The notes: a model not told the origin generated them from the letters alone. Shown: positions 23,505 through 36,744, counted from the first letter of the stretch. The stretch is DNA of 64,000 nt from Annona cherimola (GCA_030490835.1 CM059974.1:3975501-4039500); one strand, 5' to 3'. Made by a program: numbers and translations.

Positions 23505-24630
23505 TAGGGGTGCAAGTCGGTCCGGGTACCCCCGGGTAGGGGTGGAACCTACCCTTACCCGTTTTTTAAAAACGTCTACCCTACCCTATTTTAGACTGGG
23601 TCGGTCCGGAGCCTACCCTACCCTATTTTTTCAAGTGCGGGTCGGTTCCAGTTCGGTTCCAAATCGGTTCCTAATTTACGTCTTAATCCAAGCCCCACCC
23701 CCATAAAATATTTATTATTGCAAAAGTGATTGAATTGATGAAAATGGAAAGGAAACAAAAAAAAGAGAAAAAAATGCATGGACCACGTAAGAATATGAGA
23801 ATGCTGATTCGTTCGGGAAAACACCAAGAAAAACACAACAAATTAAATTTTAATTTAGGGATACCTATCACTTCACGGTTCCTCTAAATGTATAATATTT
23901 GTATTTTATTACCTTTAGGTTTTGTATTTGCAACTGTCATCTCGAGTTTTCAAAATGTATGGTTTTGGTCGCCCCACGAATTTAAAACGTTTTTTCTAAG
24001 TGGCCAAAAAAGTTCCAACCTAATAGGATAGTCCTTTTGAGGTCTGAAGGGACCAAAACATATGATGCGAGATGATGCGGGCAGAGATGAGGGCAGCTCT
24101 GCCAGATCGCCGCTACCGCGAACCGTGAAGGGCATCTGTGCCGGCAGGGAGGGAGAGAGAGGGAGAGAGAGAGAGGGAAAGGGAGAGAGGGAGAGAGGGA
24201 GAGAGAGGATTGTTACTGTGGAGGGGAGGCTACCTGTACCGGCGCCACTGCCGATCTTCCGTCGCCACTACCGACCTTCTGCCGCTCGCCATAGATCTGC
24301 GTTGCCGATCTTCTGTTGTCTGCTGTTGCTGAGGAGAAACGGGGATGGCTGCCGCCCACCGCTGCCGATGAGAAACAGGATGGCTGCCGCCCGCGAGGGG
24401 AAACAGGATCGGGATGTCGGATGGGGAAGAAATTAGGGATTTAGGTTAGGTATTATAAATATATAAAATATATAATATATAATATGAAATCCGGGTCGGT
24501 TCCGGGTACCCAGAACCGGAACCGACCCCCACCCGAATTGACCGGGTATTTTACCCGAGGAACCGAACCGACCCGATTTAGGGTACCCAACGGGTCGACC
24601 CGCGGGTACCCTACCCAAGTTGCACCCCTA
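23505..24630. mobile_element. Non-autonomous hAT element (TIR TAGGGGTGCAA), 1.1 kb
   Basis: Starts with TAGGGGTGCAA and ends with TTGCACCCCTA. It is flanked by a perfect 8-bp duplication ATCCACGG (23497-23504 and 24631-24638), diagnostic of the hAT superfamily. Subterminal regions are crowded with GGGTA/GGGTCGG and complementary repeats, as expected for transposase-binding sites. The interior has no transposase. It contains a GC-rich segment with a (GA)n tract at 24146-24208 and frames of low complexity that I do not call genes. A sister element with the same TIR lies at 55714-56685. Confidence 0.9.
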
Positions 24631-24861
24631 ATCCACGGACTATCCCAATCGCACACCTTTTTCTTTTTTCTTTTATGGTACCTGCTTCCTCAATCCTCAT
24701 CTTAGGGCCTCTTTGTACGGCAATGCCTCCATGCCACTACGTGAAATGTTAATGGATAACTTTTTGCAAATTAAAAATTAATAATTTTCAGAATAAAGTA
24801 GTAATAATATCTTTAAATCCTCCAACATGCATTTTAATTTGGTTGTCAAAAAGCATGGCCA

Positions 24862-25245
24862 CATGGGACGCTGGTCGTATGCTCCCGGGAGCATACAATG
24901 CTCAATGCTCCCGGGTGCATACATCTATTTTTTTATTTTTTTTACAAGATTGTTAATATATGTGTATTTAATAAGTGTATAAATTTTTACCATTTTTGAA
25001 GTATTTTAGATATTTATTTTTAATTTTTGAAAATCAATGATATTTTAGGTAATTTAAAATTACTAAAATGCTACTCATTTTTAAAAATAAAAAATAAATA
25101 TCTAAAATACTCTAAAAATGGTAAAAATTGATACGGATGTTAAATATACTTAAATTAACAGTTTTATAAATAATAAAAAAAAGGGGCGTATGCGCCCGGG
25201 AGCATTGAATGTTGTATGCTCCCGAGAGTATACGACCAGGACCCG
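24862..25245. repeat. Foldback element, family B, with CCCGGGAGCATAC outer arms
   Basis: Long palindrome. The outer arms read CTGGTCGTATGCTCCCGGGA… and its complement (…CTCCCGAGAGTATACGACCAG). The inner arms share the family B core (TACCATTTTTGAAGTATTTTAG and complement) around a spacer near 25045-25065. No clean target duplication found. Confidence 0.8.
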
Positions 25246-25419
25246 GCCACATGACCCGTCCAAATTTCCAAATTTTGACAATTATATAAATCCTCTTTGA
25301 AAATTATTTAAAAATTGGAAGTACAATTAATTTTAATAGTTGCCCCCCAAAATAATAATATGCCCTTTTGTCTTAAATAGAAGCAAAGCTATATGACCCA
25401 CTCAATTTTCAAAATATTT

Positions 25420-25640
25420 TTAATTGATTTAATTGCAACGAGACTAGGTTTAATTCAAATGAAATATGTCAATGAGCCACATTTGCTAAAAAAATGTGTA
25501 TATTTATGTGTAAAAAATATTTAGATTCATTCACATATGTATTAAAATATCGTAATACTTTATAAAATCATTTATCCACGTAGTAATGATATTTTAAATG
25601 GTTTTCTTCTATCTAAATTCCTTTATTTTAATATTTTTAT
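25420..25640. repeat. Dispersed repeat, family A (5' half)
   Basis: Contains ATGAGCCACATTTGCT, TTCATTCACATATGTATTAA and ATAAAATCATTTATCCACGTA, shared with the copies at 29060, 46200, 50540 and 58020. The second half is lost. Confidence 0.55.
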
Positions 25641-27028
25641 GATTGATTGAAAATTCACTTTTGTCTACTGTAAATTCTCATGAAAACTCTTTAATTTATT
25701 TAGTATCGATGTGCATGACTGTATTTACAAACATGTCCCAATTTGTAGCTGGATAATTATAATCAAAACAAGGCTGGCAGTTTTATGTCCCAATCAAGTA
25801 GTTCTTAGATCTTAGCCTAATCTTTCTAAATCACAATCGGCGAGCTAACTTTTTTGGTTAACCTTCTACCAGCCAACGCGTGGACAACCAAAGTGTGACC
25901 TTCACTCATTAATTTCGGTCAGCCAAGGGTTGCGGTTCAATTAATTCAGTTGACCCTGTTAATTATGCTGATTTGATTTTGAATTCAAAATAAACGACAC
26001 TATCAACAACCAAAATCATTTGTTTTCATCAAAAATGAAAACATGATAGTTAAATTTTTGTAGGGTTACCCAACCATTAAGAGAAACAAAGTGAAAATTT
26101 TTTGTCTAAGGGGAATATTTCAATCTAGTAGCTTTGGTGTAACCGTCAGTTTGTGACACTATCTGGATGTTTGTTGCTTTCATTAAATCGAAACTAGCTG
26201 TTGCCATAAAAAAATAATAACAATAAATAAATGAAACTAGCTGTAAGCCTGTATTACTCATTTTCATGGGCTTAATCATACCCGCAAAAATCATATTAAT
26301 TGGATGCACAAGTTGGTAGTATAAAATGCTATTAAATTGTATTACATATTTGAATATGACGATTACATGAATGATTAAGCATGTAAAAATTAATAATATG
26401 AATGGTTCAATTTAAAAGATGGGGCTTAAGTGTGTTTCCGGGCATAGTTCACTGGAAACACATGCTGTTTTCATGCAAGCCACTTGAGGTCGGTCCAATC
26501 GGAGCTGAGATCATGTCTTTCCTCCTCTCTCCCTCCCCTCCCCATTTATAATTAGCAAAAAAAGATAGGATAGGTGAAAATTTTAACTAGACCGGGTTTT
26601 TATTGAAATATTTCCAATTATACATGGAAAGATTTTTAATCCAGCATATTTAGATCGAGTAATTATAATTTTGTAATGTATTTCGAGCATTTATAGCGAT
26701 GGCCTTAAATATCTAGCCATTTATAAGTAGATGATAGCAAGTAAGATAGCAACTTAATTTAGATCTGATTAAAAATATTTTTTAGGCTTAAAATAAAATA
26801 TGGGATTTGTTCTCCGGTGAAAAGAAATTACAGGGCATGAATAATGTTAAAATAATTCAAAAATATAAAAAATTAAAAATAAAATTATTGTGGGAGGAAT
26901 ATATGCTGTAGGATGCCTTCAAAGATAGGATTTCATAAACATGAAATTTCCATTTTCCTCCTGGTTGAATCACGCCAATACATAATTTTTGTATAACTAA
27001 AATCTTATTTACCGGCACATTGGGAAGA

Positions 27029-27083
<55 letters not shown>

Positions 27084-29059
27084 ACGATATCAACCACAAA
27101 AGTGAGTAAATTTCAAAGTGAAAAGTGAACAATAATTTAAAATCTATAGAAAATTATTATAATCAATAATTGGGATCACCCAAACATCGACCGCATATGT
27201 ACAGAGTTCAATGCACCATCAGAGCACCATATGAGGATGAATTCGCCCCGACTCCGGAGCACCCGGACGACGATATCATTCCGACCGTTCGCTATCGATT
27301 GCCTCATTAGATTTTTTAGCATCTGATCATCTAAATCCTCGAAACATGAAAATTTTGACTGTCTTCTTCCTCTTCGTCCCTAGTGAGAGTCACTCGATCT
27401 GCTCCTTTGTCGACCCATTCGCCGCAATCAACCATGGTCGCTGTCTTCTTTGTCGGGGGTGGGTAAAAAACCATCTCAGCAGAAACCCCGTTATTGTTAA
27501 CAACAAGGTTTCAATCCAAATCCACAACATCCAGCCACGCTCGATCTATCCCCGGTTGCCATGACCGATGAAAATAAAAACCACCCGCCTCCGGCATCTT
27601 CTCCAATTCCGGTGAATCCCCTTGTTATCTAAAACTCACCAGATTCGGTATGGATGACTAACAAGGCCATCCATATATATCTCAAGCATTAGCCGTGCTC
27701 GCCCTAGCGATTGAATAGTAAGAAACGCAACACAACAAATTGGACTATTATGAACACGAGCTATGATGGCTGCTGCTCGAATCCACCTAGCCTTTTACAT
27801 ATCAACAGCTCTCATTTGCTCTCTTCGTGTTCTTCTTTATCTTTTAGTTTTTCTTAACCTCTTTTTGTTGAGTTTTCCAGAGAAGATAGTACATAGTTTC
27901 TGCCTTCAGTTATCCTCAACTAGTGATTGATCACTTCTAGAATCTAGATGACATATTTTCCTTATTTCCTTTTGAAACTCGAGCCATAGCCACCCGGTGT
28001 TTGAGTCTACCAGAAGGCGGATTAACACCAAGTAAACTCAACACTATCTTACCCATGTCAATTATTCTACTCATAAAATCTCAACTTCGACCACTTACTA
28101 CGTTTCAGGACCATAGGACTTTCTCTGCTCATATTGTATTTATTCTGCTTGAGTAGTTGAATTTAAACTACCAAGTTAATTTGCTGAGTCAAACTCAATA
28201 GATCTAGTCCTACTATTTTTAAACTTCTCATGGACGAATGAGATAATTGACTCACTAAATTCACTAAGTTTAAGATAGAGGATCAACTCAATAAATTAAA
28301 CCTAGTCAATTCGGCCTTATTATTCCTAAATTTCTCGCGTATAATTAAGAGAACTGAGTTTTCTTAATAAGTCACTAATTCAATTACCAAGTTAATATTA
28401 TCTGTCTTCCTTAAGTTTTCCATGATTATAAGGAAAGTCTAGGTAGTCAATCACTTATTTCTTTGATCTCTTTTAACTCCCAACATAGTCAATTCTTCCA
28501 AAGTTACATCATAAAAAAATCAAAATTTCAAATCCACGGGCCCATCTAGAATACTTCGATAGGATGAGGATGGAATAAGAATATAGGATGAAAAGATATT
28601 TTGGTCCGTTTGGTAAAGAAAATAAGTTGATGATTTCATATACGACTATTCACATTCTGCTTATCTGCTTTTGCAGGAAATGGAAAAATTAGATTGTTAT
28701 TTTTAAAAAATTTAAAAATTTTATTTCATCTAAATCCCATTTACTTCGCCTAATAACTTTAGTGCTCTTAAACATCAAGTCCCGCAATGCATACGATCGA
28801 TGGTCCCTAAAAAGTACAATCTTAATATGAGTTAATGCATCTAAGTTTGAAATCTTCATCATACATTGCATTTTTGCTTTTAATTAGATATTTTCTTCCA
28901 TATTGAAGATATAATTACGATGATGTTGACATGCAATGTAAAAATGAAAGTTTTCTAAATGTAATATAGGGTATTCAACTGACAAAGATGATATGAGAGT
29001 GCTTGTATGAAACTCCCTCTTTATGTAGCTCATTTCATTTTTAAAATCTTGACAGTTGA
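25641..29059. other. Non-coding stretch without recognisable gene
   Basis: Contains a (TA)22 microsatellite at 27031-27074. A GC-richer island at about 27180-27700 breaks into short frames; a stretch near 27561-27700 vaguely resembles the Pro/Ser-rich start of a copia gag but has several stops. Nothing here is firm enough to call. Confidence 0.35.
27031..27074. repeat. (TA)n microsatellite, about 22 units
   Basis: An uninterrupted TA dinucleotide run, visible directly. Confidence 0.95.
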
Positions 29060-29470
29060 TGAAAAATTCACTCTATCTATTGTGTTTAATGTCATTTCTA
29101 GTATCCTATAAATCTTTTTATTTCTTAATTTCACTGTATATGGGTCTCATCTATAAAAGTGTGAAATCAACGTAATAAAATAATTCAATATTAAAATATC
29201 AACTTTAAAGTAACTTTTTTAACATCTAAACCATCTAAAAGATAAATAATATGTGGATGACTGATCCTATAAGGTATTATTAGATTCTAATACATATGTG
29301 AATAGATTTAAGCATTTTTCTTAATTTAAGCATAATTGTACTTATTTTTAAGCAAATGTGGTATGTGCACGTATTAGATTTGGATGAAATTTGGTTTCCT
29401 AGCTAAACAAATGATGTTAAATACAATAAATAGATTGAATTTTTCACCAAATATCGACATCTCGAAAATG
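29060..29470. repeat. Dispersed repeat with inverted ends, family A
   Basis: Fuller copy of about 410 bp. The left end resembles the complement of the right end (left ATTCACTCTATCTATTGTGT; right AATACAATAAATAGATTGAATTTT). The middle contains ACATCTAAACCATCTAAAA and TTCTAATACATATGTGAATA. Non-coding, MITE-like. Confidence 0.6.
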
Positions 29471-29849
29471 AAAGAAATTATACAAAATACTTCTATATAA
29501 TCTAGTTACATGGAAGCCTCTTCCAAGATGATATATAAATAAGATCGAAGTTCATTTTCATTTCAACATCGAAATGTAAATTCTGATTTCACTTCGCTAA
29601 CGTTGTTTGATCTCTCTTATTTTTTTCTTCGAGTAGAAGCATATCCTCTAATTGATAACTTCTCATTCCATTGCCAATCAAGCTGAGCTTCAAGCTTTCT
29701 CATAAATGCTGATCCCACAAAAAACGCCAGAAACAAGGAGCAACACGTTGCAGCTTTTGGCGACATGCCCTGTGGTGATGACAGCGAATTTTAGGTGGCG
29801 TGGCCGGCTGTGGCTGGTGGGCCTCACCGTACTGTCTCTCTATCCACCT

Positions 29850-30170
29850 CAGTGGGTGCATTTCACATTTTTTTTATATATATGTTAATATAGATATATT
29901 TAACATGTGTATTAATTTTTACCATTTTTAGAAGCTTTTAGATATTTTATTTTGGTTTTTTAAAATCAGTAGCATTGAAGTATTTCATAAATTACGAAAA
30001 TATCACCCATTTTAAAGAATAAAAAAATAAATATCTAAAAGTTTTCAAAAATAATAAAAATTAATACACATGTTAAGTACACCTAAATTAATAGTTTTAT
30101 AAAAAAAATTCAAAATAAAATATAAAAATAGATTTTTACACCTGGGTACACCGAAGCTCAATGCACTTCG
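29850..30170. repeat. Foldback element, family B
   Basis: The arms share AACATGTGTATTAATTTTTA with TAAAAATTAATACACATGTT, and CTTTTAGATATTT with AAATATCTAAAAG. The outer ends GGGTGCATTTCACA and CCTGGGTACACCGA differ from other copies. Confidence 0.75.
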
Positions 30171-30769
30171 GTTGCACTGGATCCAGACTCATCCTTTGGG
30201 GTCAATTAATGTCCACTAATACTAGCTAATTAAACAAGGGAAACGTTTGAGTGCTGCTAACACTTTTGGCTCACTTAATGACTAAATCAAAATCTAATTT
30301 GCTCAATCTATTCAAAGTTATCTGTTTTATTGTAACACTAAAAATTATTTTATGGAGAGTTTTGGGTGTGATATTACTGCTTTAAATAGTTATAGTTATA
30401 TATATAAAAAAATGTAATTCACTAGCATCCTATCAAAATACACTATAGTATTGTAACAACCTATAAGATCCATGGGTAATGATTTAATATATCTAGCTCT
30501 ATACAACCCGTTAGTTTTTACTTGATACCTTCCTTTCTAAATCTAGGTCATTTATTTTGTTTAATATATTTGTATTATTGGTCCACCAACAATAATTTCA
30601 TTAGAAATTTATATTTTGTAAAAATTGAGCATTTTTAGAAGTGAATATATAATTACTAGTTTTTCAAAATTTTGTTATACATATAGAAATACATTGGTGT
30701 TTCTACTGCCACCAAAGCCTTCATTATTACTATCTATTTTGCATTTAATTATTAAATCAAAATCAAATT
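30171..30769. other. AT-rich non-coding spacer
   Basis: I see no gene, RNA or identifiable element here. Confidence 0.3.
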
Positions 30770-31260
30770 CACTCATTTAGTTTAAAATAATTTATTTCAT
30801 TTAATATCAAATTGTTTTAATCAAAATTTTGAGTGCGTCGTACTTACTTAAAAATATTTATAATCTTATGTAAAATATAATAATTAATTAAATCCGTTTG
30901 CTTGGAATACTATAATAATTTATATAATAATTTATCCGCATAAAATATATATTAAATAGTAGCTTTGAAATAGACATATAAAAATAAACAATTGTTCTAC
31001 ATTGATTTTATGATTTTAGCGCTTTTGTAGATAAAATGATGCTCATGCAAACAATTGGATGAAACTCGATTAATTTATTAAAAAAGTAATCTTAAATGTA
31101 GTCAATGAATTAGATTTTGATTTAATCATTAGCAAAAATGAAGCTCACACAAATATTTGATTGGATGAAACTTAATTTCTTCATTGAAAAAGTAATCTTA
31201 GATACGATGAGTGAATTTCTATTTAAATGAACTAAATTTTGATTTAATCATCACGCTGAG
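30770..31260. repeat. Dispersed repeat, family A (with partly duplicated right end)
   Basis: Contains CTACATTGATTTTATG and two successive copies of a right-end module (AATTGGATGAAACTCGATTAA near 31060 and GATTGGATGAAACTTAATTT near 31160). Each is followed by AAAAGTAATCTTA and the ATTTTGATTTAATCAT end. Confidence 0.55.
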
Positions 31261-31579
31261 TCTGGAATGGGTAATAAATATTATTGTTATAAGCACTATA
31301 GAAATATTTTCCTATGTATATTATATAAAAGTTTTCAAAACATATAATTTTCAATCATAAATTATACACATGAATAAAGACGATAAATAATCTAAATTTG
31401 AAATGAATATTTTAAATAAAAACTAAGAGGGTATATATTGAATCACGACTCATTAATTATTTAGATTGAATTTGGGGTAAATTAATGATGACGGATCTTT
31501 GCTGCACTCATGATGTATAAGCTAACCATCATTTCCCCTCTAATTAATATTGTATTCTTTAAATATATATACATATTTT

Positions 31580-31830
31580 TTTTATTGGAGAATATTTTAC
31601 ATCATATCTCAATTCATATTACATTCAAACCCTGAGACAATTTTAACAAGCTTACAATGGAAGACGACAACAAGCTTCCACATATCAAGTGGGGAGACCA
31701 CTAGCTCTCATCTAAGTATAAAGGGGGACCATATGCCTCCACTACAAATTTAATTCAAAATCTCACGAGGGATTCGAACCACGCACCGGTTGGAACGGAA
31801 TTCCCGTTCCGCTATGTAGTGTTTGAATTG
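31580..31830 (-). mobile_element. SINE relic, third copy of the family
   Basis: On the minus strand it has a B box GGTTCGAATCCC (near 31770-31780) followed by GGAGGCATATG, GGTCTCCCCACTTG and a tail with ATGTAAAATATTCTCC. The same landmarks appear in the copies at 11870 and 22755. Target duplication not found. Confidence 0.6.
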
Positions 31831-33889
31831 AAGCCGGCCGATTTTTCACGTACAGACGAAATTCAGCAGGCACAAGCGGTTTGAAGCGTATAACTCGTCA
31901 AACCTGTGGTAGTAGGTTTTGACTCGTGTTAGGTTATCGTGTTCTGTGGTGGTTCATTGCACTTCACCTGTCTTCTAATTTGGGTCACCATGCAATGTTT
32001 TATTATTTTTAGGAAATTATTAAGTTCTGATTCGATATCGTAAAATTATCATATTTCAAAGACCATTACAATTATAAAATTAATTAAGTAAACTTTAACT
32101 TCAATTCAAAATTTTTATTTAGAGAATGTAACAAGTTTTAATTTATCACGGTCTACATAGAATTCCAATTAAGATAATTTTAGCTTAATTTATAAACGTA
32201 AGAATATATGAAAAACATATAATGGATAATTTAGATTTGATTAATTAAAATATCTAGATATTAATTAAAATAAAAATTCATCTGCAAGAAATTTGATTTT
32301 TTGCCAACTATTTTTGTTGCAAAAAGGTCCAATTAATTTGTTGTTATAGATGTCGTCTTGATGTAAATACTTTGGATATATGATTGCTTGCAAGAAAAGT
32401 ATTACTCATTTAGTGGCAAATAATTTGTGGCGTAAATGATTGAGCGATGAAAAATTCTCTACAAATGAAAATAATAAAGTTTGTTGCTTATAATTATTAT
32501 ATGCAGAAAAATGTTTATTGTATATAACGAAGATGATTTTTTATTGCTAATAGTGATGCTTGACCTTAAACAATTGTGAGATGGAATTGAAATTTTTTTA
32601 GTGAGCAGAATTATTTTTCAAGGAAAATTTTGCGTGATCTTGAAAGCATTAATTCCAGCCCTGAAGGTGCGTTTGCGTATGCTAGCTACAATTAACGTAC
32701 CGAATGAATATCCTGTTCCAACATTTCATTTATCATAATTTATTTATGTGAGTATTTAGATTTAATCTAAATTCAAGAGGTATATGATTTCATTAGAAAA
32801 ATAGTCAGTCATACAAATAATTCAGAAGCGTTTAAGGTAACGAAATTAGGGTAAAGAAATTAGATGAAGATGAGTTACCACCATGGGTCCATCCTAGTGG
32901 TAACGCACGTGACTCATTTTGTTGAGGTCACTTGTTTGATTCTCGGCATGTGCATTTGGATATTTTACTTCTCTTCACTTTAATAGAATGGAATTTGGAT
33001 GAAGAAATTAGATAGAGATGGTTGTTATGAGTTGAGAAACGAAAGAATGAATTGAAAATAAAAGTTATTAGAATTAAAATAAGATAAAATAAAAATAAAA
33101 ATAAAAATAAGATCATTAAGTATTACTAATAGAGAACTTATATAGGAAATAAAAAATAATATAAAAAAGGAATCCAATTCTCATCTCATTAAATCCAACG
33201 CGAAGGTGACAAACAGGCACTTGGTTCTCCATTAGTAACCAAATATTTGGCTGCCAAAGAAAATCCTTAAGCCCATTTGCCGTCGACCATATCATAAAAC
33301 TTTTCTTATTTGTTTTCATGGTCGTTTGTAAGTAGTATTTAAATATAACGTTTTACAGTTAAAATTTTTGCTGCAATAACAACGATGTGTTGCCGTAGTG
33401 TGCACTAGAATGACCTATATTGTAGGAAATTAAATTTCTTTGATGATATTTCAAAATTAAATGGAGTTGGTAAAGAAACGGGGGTTGCTAAAACAGCGTG
33501 ACTGCTGGAGCAGGGGTAGGTAAGCACAAGGCAAGGCAAGGCAAGGCAAGGGAGAGGCAATCTCTGAGTTCTGAGGTAGCACGTAACGCCAGCTGCAAAG
33601 GACATTTTCCAAAAGAGCACTCAACAATTGCATGCCACATGCCAATAATAATATTCGTTGGCTGTCTGGGAAATTAAGGGCTTTTTGGCCTTAAGGTAAT
33701 ATTACTACACAATCAATTTGGAGCTCCTCTTTACTGCACTTATTTCAGCTTTCGCTTTGATTTCGCTTTGAAAATTTAATGTAGTATGGATAAGCTGAGG
33801 CATATATTCTCAACAAGTGGAACATTTAAATGCTTTGGCTAACAAAAAGTGAGACTAAACAAACCCTAAAAGTTTCTGCAGTAATAGGT
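31831..33889. other. Non-coding stretch; possible CACTA or SINE remnants
   Basis: No gene seen. The 32280-32640 part has TTTGTTGC and GAGCGATGAAAAATTC-like motifs reminiscent of CACTA subterminal repeats. The 32878-32945 part has a CTAGTGGTAACGCAC / TTTGATTCTCGG pair that looks like pol III A and B boxes. A short GGCAA tandem run lies near 33525-33550. Confidence 0.3.
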
Positions 33890-34090
33890 AAAGGAGAAAT
33901 AAAAATTTTAAAAATGAGAGAATTATGTCATGTATTAAGGGGAAATGACCAGTAGTAAAAAAATAAAATTCAAATAGATAAAATAATTGCATGAAAAATA
34001 TTTGAATTGCAAAATAATAATAGAAAATAGAGTAGGTTGTTAAGATGTAAAATTATATTAAAAGGTGTAATAAGCAAAGTGAACACTTTA
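33890..34090. mobile_element. MITE, family C, reverse orientation, degenerate
   Basis: A-rich complement of the family C interior, including TAAAATTCAAATAGATAAAA. The termini are worn. Confidence 0.4.
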
Positions 34091-34204
34091 TCTTTCATAT
34101 TTTACTAAAAAACCTTGCAGGAGAGTGGTCTAAGGTGTACATGATGCATATGTGCATGATAAAAAGATTCATAATAAAGAGGAATGATCATGTTGGCTTG
34201 GGCT

Positions 34205-34506
34205 AAATAAATGTGTGTTTGTTAAGGGCAAAAAAATGTCAACAAAAACTTTTCAATCCAAAAATTTTCACTCTCCATAATTACTCTATTTTTTAATTAT
34301 TTTTTCATATTTTCTTATATTAATTACCCTACTTCTCAATCATTCATATACAATTACTCATACAATTAATTTATCTATTTTAACTTTATCTTTTTACTCA
34401 TTATCATTACCCCTATTATATCATATTATTTTTTTTTATCAGTTTACAACTTCTACCTTAAAAACTTTTCATCAAAAATTGTACCCCCAACCAAACACAC
34501 CCTAAA
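34205..34506. mobile_element. MITE, family C
   Basis: Ends GTGTGTTTGTTAAGG and CCAACCAAACACACCC. The interior (ATTTATCTATTTTAACTTTA, ACCCCTATTATATCATAT) closely matches the copies at 8007 and 48345. The right flank is TAA. Confidence 0.75.
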
Positions 34507-34529
34507 TGTCTTCTTTAGCTCATCTCAAA

Positions 34530-34790
34530 AAACTCAATTACAATATTTTTATTTTTTCATACACTTATTTATTTAAATAAATTTAACTTATAAATTAAGT
34601 TGCACCATTTTTGGATACATGTATATATTTTTTTGAGATTTTAAACATAAAAGTATTTTAAATACATATATACACATAAATATTTAAAAATGTTAAAAAA
34701 TATATATACATATTCAAAAATAGAAAAACTTAATTTATATATTAAATATACTTAGATAAATAAGTGTAAGAAAAAATAAAAAATATTATA
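34530..34790. repeat. Foldback element, family B
   Basis: The arms share TTAACTTATAAATTAAGTT with AACTTAATTTATATATTAA, and ATTTTTGGATACATGTATAT with ATATACATATTCAAAAATAG, around a short centre near 34660. Confidence 0.65.
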
Positions 34791-34976
34791 AATATATTTT
34801 TTAAAGTGAGTGAAACGAGACATTTACTTAGGACTAACTAACAGATTAAAAACAAGCTTTTGAAACAAGATTCGAGTTCGGGGCGCTCTAGACTGTTTTA
34901 AGATGACAGTTCTCGGAGCGCGTTACGTCAAGATCCGATAGCGTCATCAAATGCATAGGCGACAGGTGAGAAGAGG

Positions 34977-35052
34977 CGACGTGTACAGAACAACGTCTAA
35001 GGGCTGTCCCAAGTCGACGTGTACAGAAAAACATCAAAGGGCTGTCCCAATG
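34977..35052. repeat. 38-bp tandem duplication in a GC-rich island
   Basis: Two units start at 34977 and 35015, each CGACGTGTACAGAA, then AACRTCNAAGGGCTGTCCCA. They lie in a GC-rich patch (about 34870-35130) that stands out from the AT-rich surroundings. No gene recognised in it. Confidence 0.8.
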
Positions 35053-35328
35053 CAGACCGCTGTAATCCGCATTCATATCCACGACTGGGTGATGATGGGT
35101 TCGGGATTTGCACATGATACAGCTGGACAAAGCTTGCGCTGTGCTGCCCTTTTGGTAATTAATAAATAATAGTGATAGTTTTTTTTACCTTTATTTGAGT
35201 GGAAAGGACAAAATATACCTAATTTATCAATGCAACGAAGATTAGAAATATTAAAAAATGCCCATTATTAATAATGATCAGATCTCTTGAATTAGTCATT
35301 GAGTTATTAAGGAATTGAATTCAATAAA

Positions 35329-35787
35329 TCATTGTCATTGATGGTAATGACAAAAAGTTTTTACCCAGGAACGAATTTCTTCCTTTTTTACGTCTGAGTT
35401 TAATTATTTGATGATTGATAGAATTATTTTTCTCTCTACTAGTATATTTTAATTTTTTATTTTCAATTATGTTCATAAGCTTTTATAAAAATATTTAATT
35501 TATCTTAAATTTATTTATTTTGATTTTAATTATCACTTCACATTCTATCGTATCCATGATCATTGTCGATGATGGTAATGAGAAAAAGTTTTCACCAAGG
35601 AACGAATTTTTATTTTCTCCATTTGATTTTAATTATTTGATGATTGATAGAATTATTTTTCTCTTTGTTACTGTATTTTTATTTTTTGTTTTCAATTACG
35701 TCCATAAGCTTTTTATAAAAATATTTACTTTATCTTAAATTCATTTATTTTGATTTTAGTTATCATTTCACATTCTATCATATCCAT
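35329..35787. repeat. Tandem duplication, 231-bp period
   Basis: Units begin at 35329 and 35560. Both run from TCATTGTC through GATGGTAATGA, AGGAACGAATTT, AATTATTTGATGATTGATAG and CATAAGCTTTT to CACATTCTATC-TATCCAT. AT-rich and non-coding. The divergence is visible but low. Confidence 0.85.
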
Positions 35788-36744
35788 TTCCCCTCTTCTG
35801 TGAAATAATTATAGTTCGAACTTATTCTATAAATTTAATAATTATATTCCAAATTAATATAAATACTAAGCATAATTAATGGGAAAAATACTAGAAAAGA
35901 TAATTATTCAGTATAGCGGGTATGTTTGTCCTTTTTTTCGTATTTTAAAATATTTTTCTAAAAAGGACGTGTTTGGAAAAATTCAAGAGGTCTAAATAGC
36001 ATGAAGAAATGAAATTAGAATATAATAATGTGTATTGAAAATAAGAAAAGTTTTATTTAAAATTTAAAAATTTTCATTACAATTAAACAAACTATTTTGA
36101 AAATCGAAAATCTAATCTCATCCATATTTCATTCAAGCCTCTTAGATTCCTGGGAACATCTTCTTAAATTATTTATTGTCTTTAACACATTTGTTTTGTA
36201 TTTAGTATTTTATACTTTACAAGGATCCTTAAATCTTTTAATTCAATAAAAATATAAATAATTCTTGTAGCTTAGAATGGCCTAATCTTGAAATGGATGG
36301 ATTGAATATTAATAAAATAATTTCAAATTTCTATAATGTATATAGGCAGGTAAGAAGCCCTAATGCACCACATCAACCGATCCAAACTCGGACTAGGGAG
36401 GCATATTTATGAAGTTGGTAGCCGTTGCATTACTTGGGTGAAATTTCTTTGGTATTCTTTGGAGGGGTAAAAAATTATAACATCAAACATACCATCAATA
36501 AGAACAAATAAAATAAAAGTTTTAGAAAGAAAAGATAGATAATTCAAACAAAAAATTATTTTTTAATCGATATTTTTATACAAAGTGACAGCCAATATTA
36601 CAATCAGACTCATTCATAATCCTCACACTATGGAAGAACTCATTTGCAAATGTCATGCCATGGAAGAAATTTTTCTAAAATATCCTCATATCAGGGAGAA
36701 TCTTGTAAAAAACCTTCGTATGCCAAGGGGACTATACAAATAAA
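35788..36744. other. AT-rich non-coding spacer
   Basis: I see no gene or clear element between the tandem duplication and the Mutator-like element. Confidence 0.3.

Noticed and set aside
24062..24436. 124-codon frame inside the hAT element
   Set aside because: Its content is a (GA)n-derived Glu/Arg/Gly run plus low-complexity Arg/Pro sequence, with no recognisable domain.
23520..24620. Telomere-like repeats (ACCCTACCCT) suggesting an interstitial telomere
   Set aside because: The motifs are irregular, occur only in the hAT subterminal blocks and are better explained as transposon end repeats.
27180..27700. Start of a copia-type gag gene
   Set aside because: The resemblance is vague, several stops interrupt it, and no protease, integrase or reverse transcriptase follows.
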